Assembly (NCBI GenBank): GCA_002414145.1
Contig: DHYP01000002.1
Location: forward strand, 57,984 to 63,306
DNA: 5,323 bases
Reading direction: 5' to 3'
From: Methylophilaceae bacterium UBA5127
GTDB taxonomy: Bacteria > Pseudomonadota > Gammaproteobacteria > Burkholderiales > Methylophilaceae
The position numbers were made by a program, and so were the translations under genes. Of the stretch, positions 5,055-5,323 are shown piece after piece. Under the pieces are notes generated by a model. The model did no database searches, was not told the DNA's origin, and saw only the letters and a program-made list of their open reading frames with translations. Within the stretch, counting starts at the first letter, position 1. Each line of letters opens with the position of its first letter.

Positions 5055-5323
5055 ATGCATGAGCCAGAAAACATTAATGAAATGAAACAAATTTTAGAAG
5101 CTGCGTTGCTCACAGCAGGTCAGCCACTGAGTCTGGATGAGATGTTAAAGCTGTTTGCTGGGCGTATGGAGCGCGCTACTTTGCGCATGTTGCTGGATGC
5201 GATTAAATTTGAATGGGCAGATAAAACGTTAGATTTAGTACAAGTTGCCAGCGGCTATCGCTTTCAGGCTAAAGTGAAATATAGTGAATTTATTGCCAGA
5301 TTAAATCCAGAGCGTCAGCCAGT
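5055..5323 (+). CDS. scpB: Segregation and condensation protein B (ScpB), N-terminal part
   Basis: 89 complete codons are visible before the right edge. The protein starts MHEPENINEMKQILEAALLTAGQPLS and continues through a first winged-helix domain with LDAIKFEW.. and TLDLVQVASGYRFQAK, the typical ScpB signature in which a beta-hairpin follows the recognition helix, then ends near FIARLNPERQP, where relatives continue toward a second winged helix. ScpB dimers bind ScpA near the SMC heads and regulate the SMC ATPase cycle. The gene starts 9 bases after scpA stops, as expected for an scpAB pair. In many proteobacteria a pseudouridine synthase (rluB) follows; this is beyond the window. Confidence 0.93.
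   Translation, partial: MHEPENINEMKQILEAALLTAGQPLSLDEMLKLFAGRMERATLRMLLDAIKFEWADKTLDLVQVASGYRFQAKVKYSEFIARLNPERQP

Overview
The window is compact chromosomal housekeeping DNA from a betaproteobacterium, most likely Methylophilaceae (Methylotenera/Methylobacillus-like). This is judged from protein similarity recalled from memory, the moderate GC content, and the gene order yciI-yciB <-> PHP/yciV-yciO-M50-trpS-scpA-scpB. No mobile element, CRISPR array, tRNA or rRNA is visible, and no stretch over 300 bases lacks a gene.

Layout: positions 1-649 hold two minus-strand genes that overlap or nearly touch, yciB (inner-membrane septation protein A) followed by the 5' end of a YciI-family gene that runs off the left edge. 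A divergent promoter region lies at 650-764. From 765 to the right edge every gene is on the plus strand: a PHP phosphoesterase (YciV/RNase AM family), a YciO-family protein, a minimal M50 (site-2-protease-like) membrane metalloprotease, tryptophanyl-tRNA synthetase (trpS), and the condensin partners scpA and scpB (scpB is cut by the right edge). Spacing from yciO to scpB is 7-94 bases. The largest gap, before trpS, carries a perfect TATAAT box, an inverted repeat and a duplicated 10-mer.

The most notable observation is in trpS. Homology runs unbroken from the ATG at 3053 to the TGA at 4253-4255 (400 residues), but codon 51 is an in-frame TGA (3203-3205), where relatives, as remembered, carry tyrosine. 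The next possible start (GTG 3218) would lose the ATP-binding HIGH-like motif, so a simple truncated product should be inactive. The remaining 349 codons show no decay. A sequence error, a very recent lesion, stop-codon readthrough, or another trpS copy elsewhere in the genome are the live explanations; the window cannot decide between them. The same protein carries C-x21-C-x6-C-x2-C, close to the [4Fe-4S] motif of Thermotoga maritima TrpRS.

Functionally the window combines RNA/phosphoester metabolism (YciV, YciO), membrane proteolysis and envelope upkeep (M50, YciB), translation (TrpS) and chromosome segregation (ScpA/ScpB with SMC). Several genes (yciI, yciB, yciV, yciO) have E. coli counterparts lying around the trp operon, so this looks like an old conserved neighbourhood rather than an acquired island.
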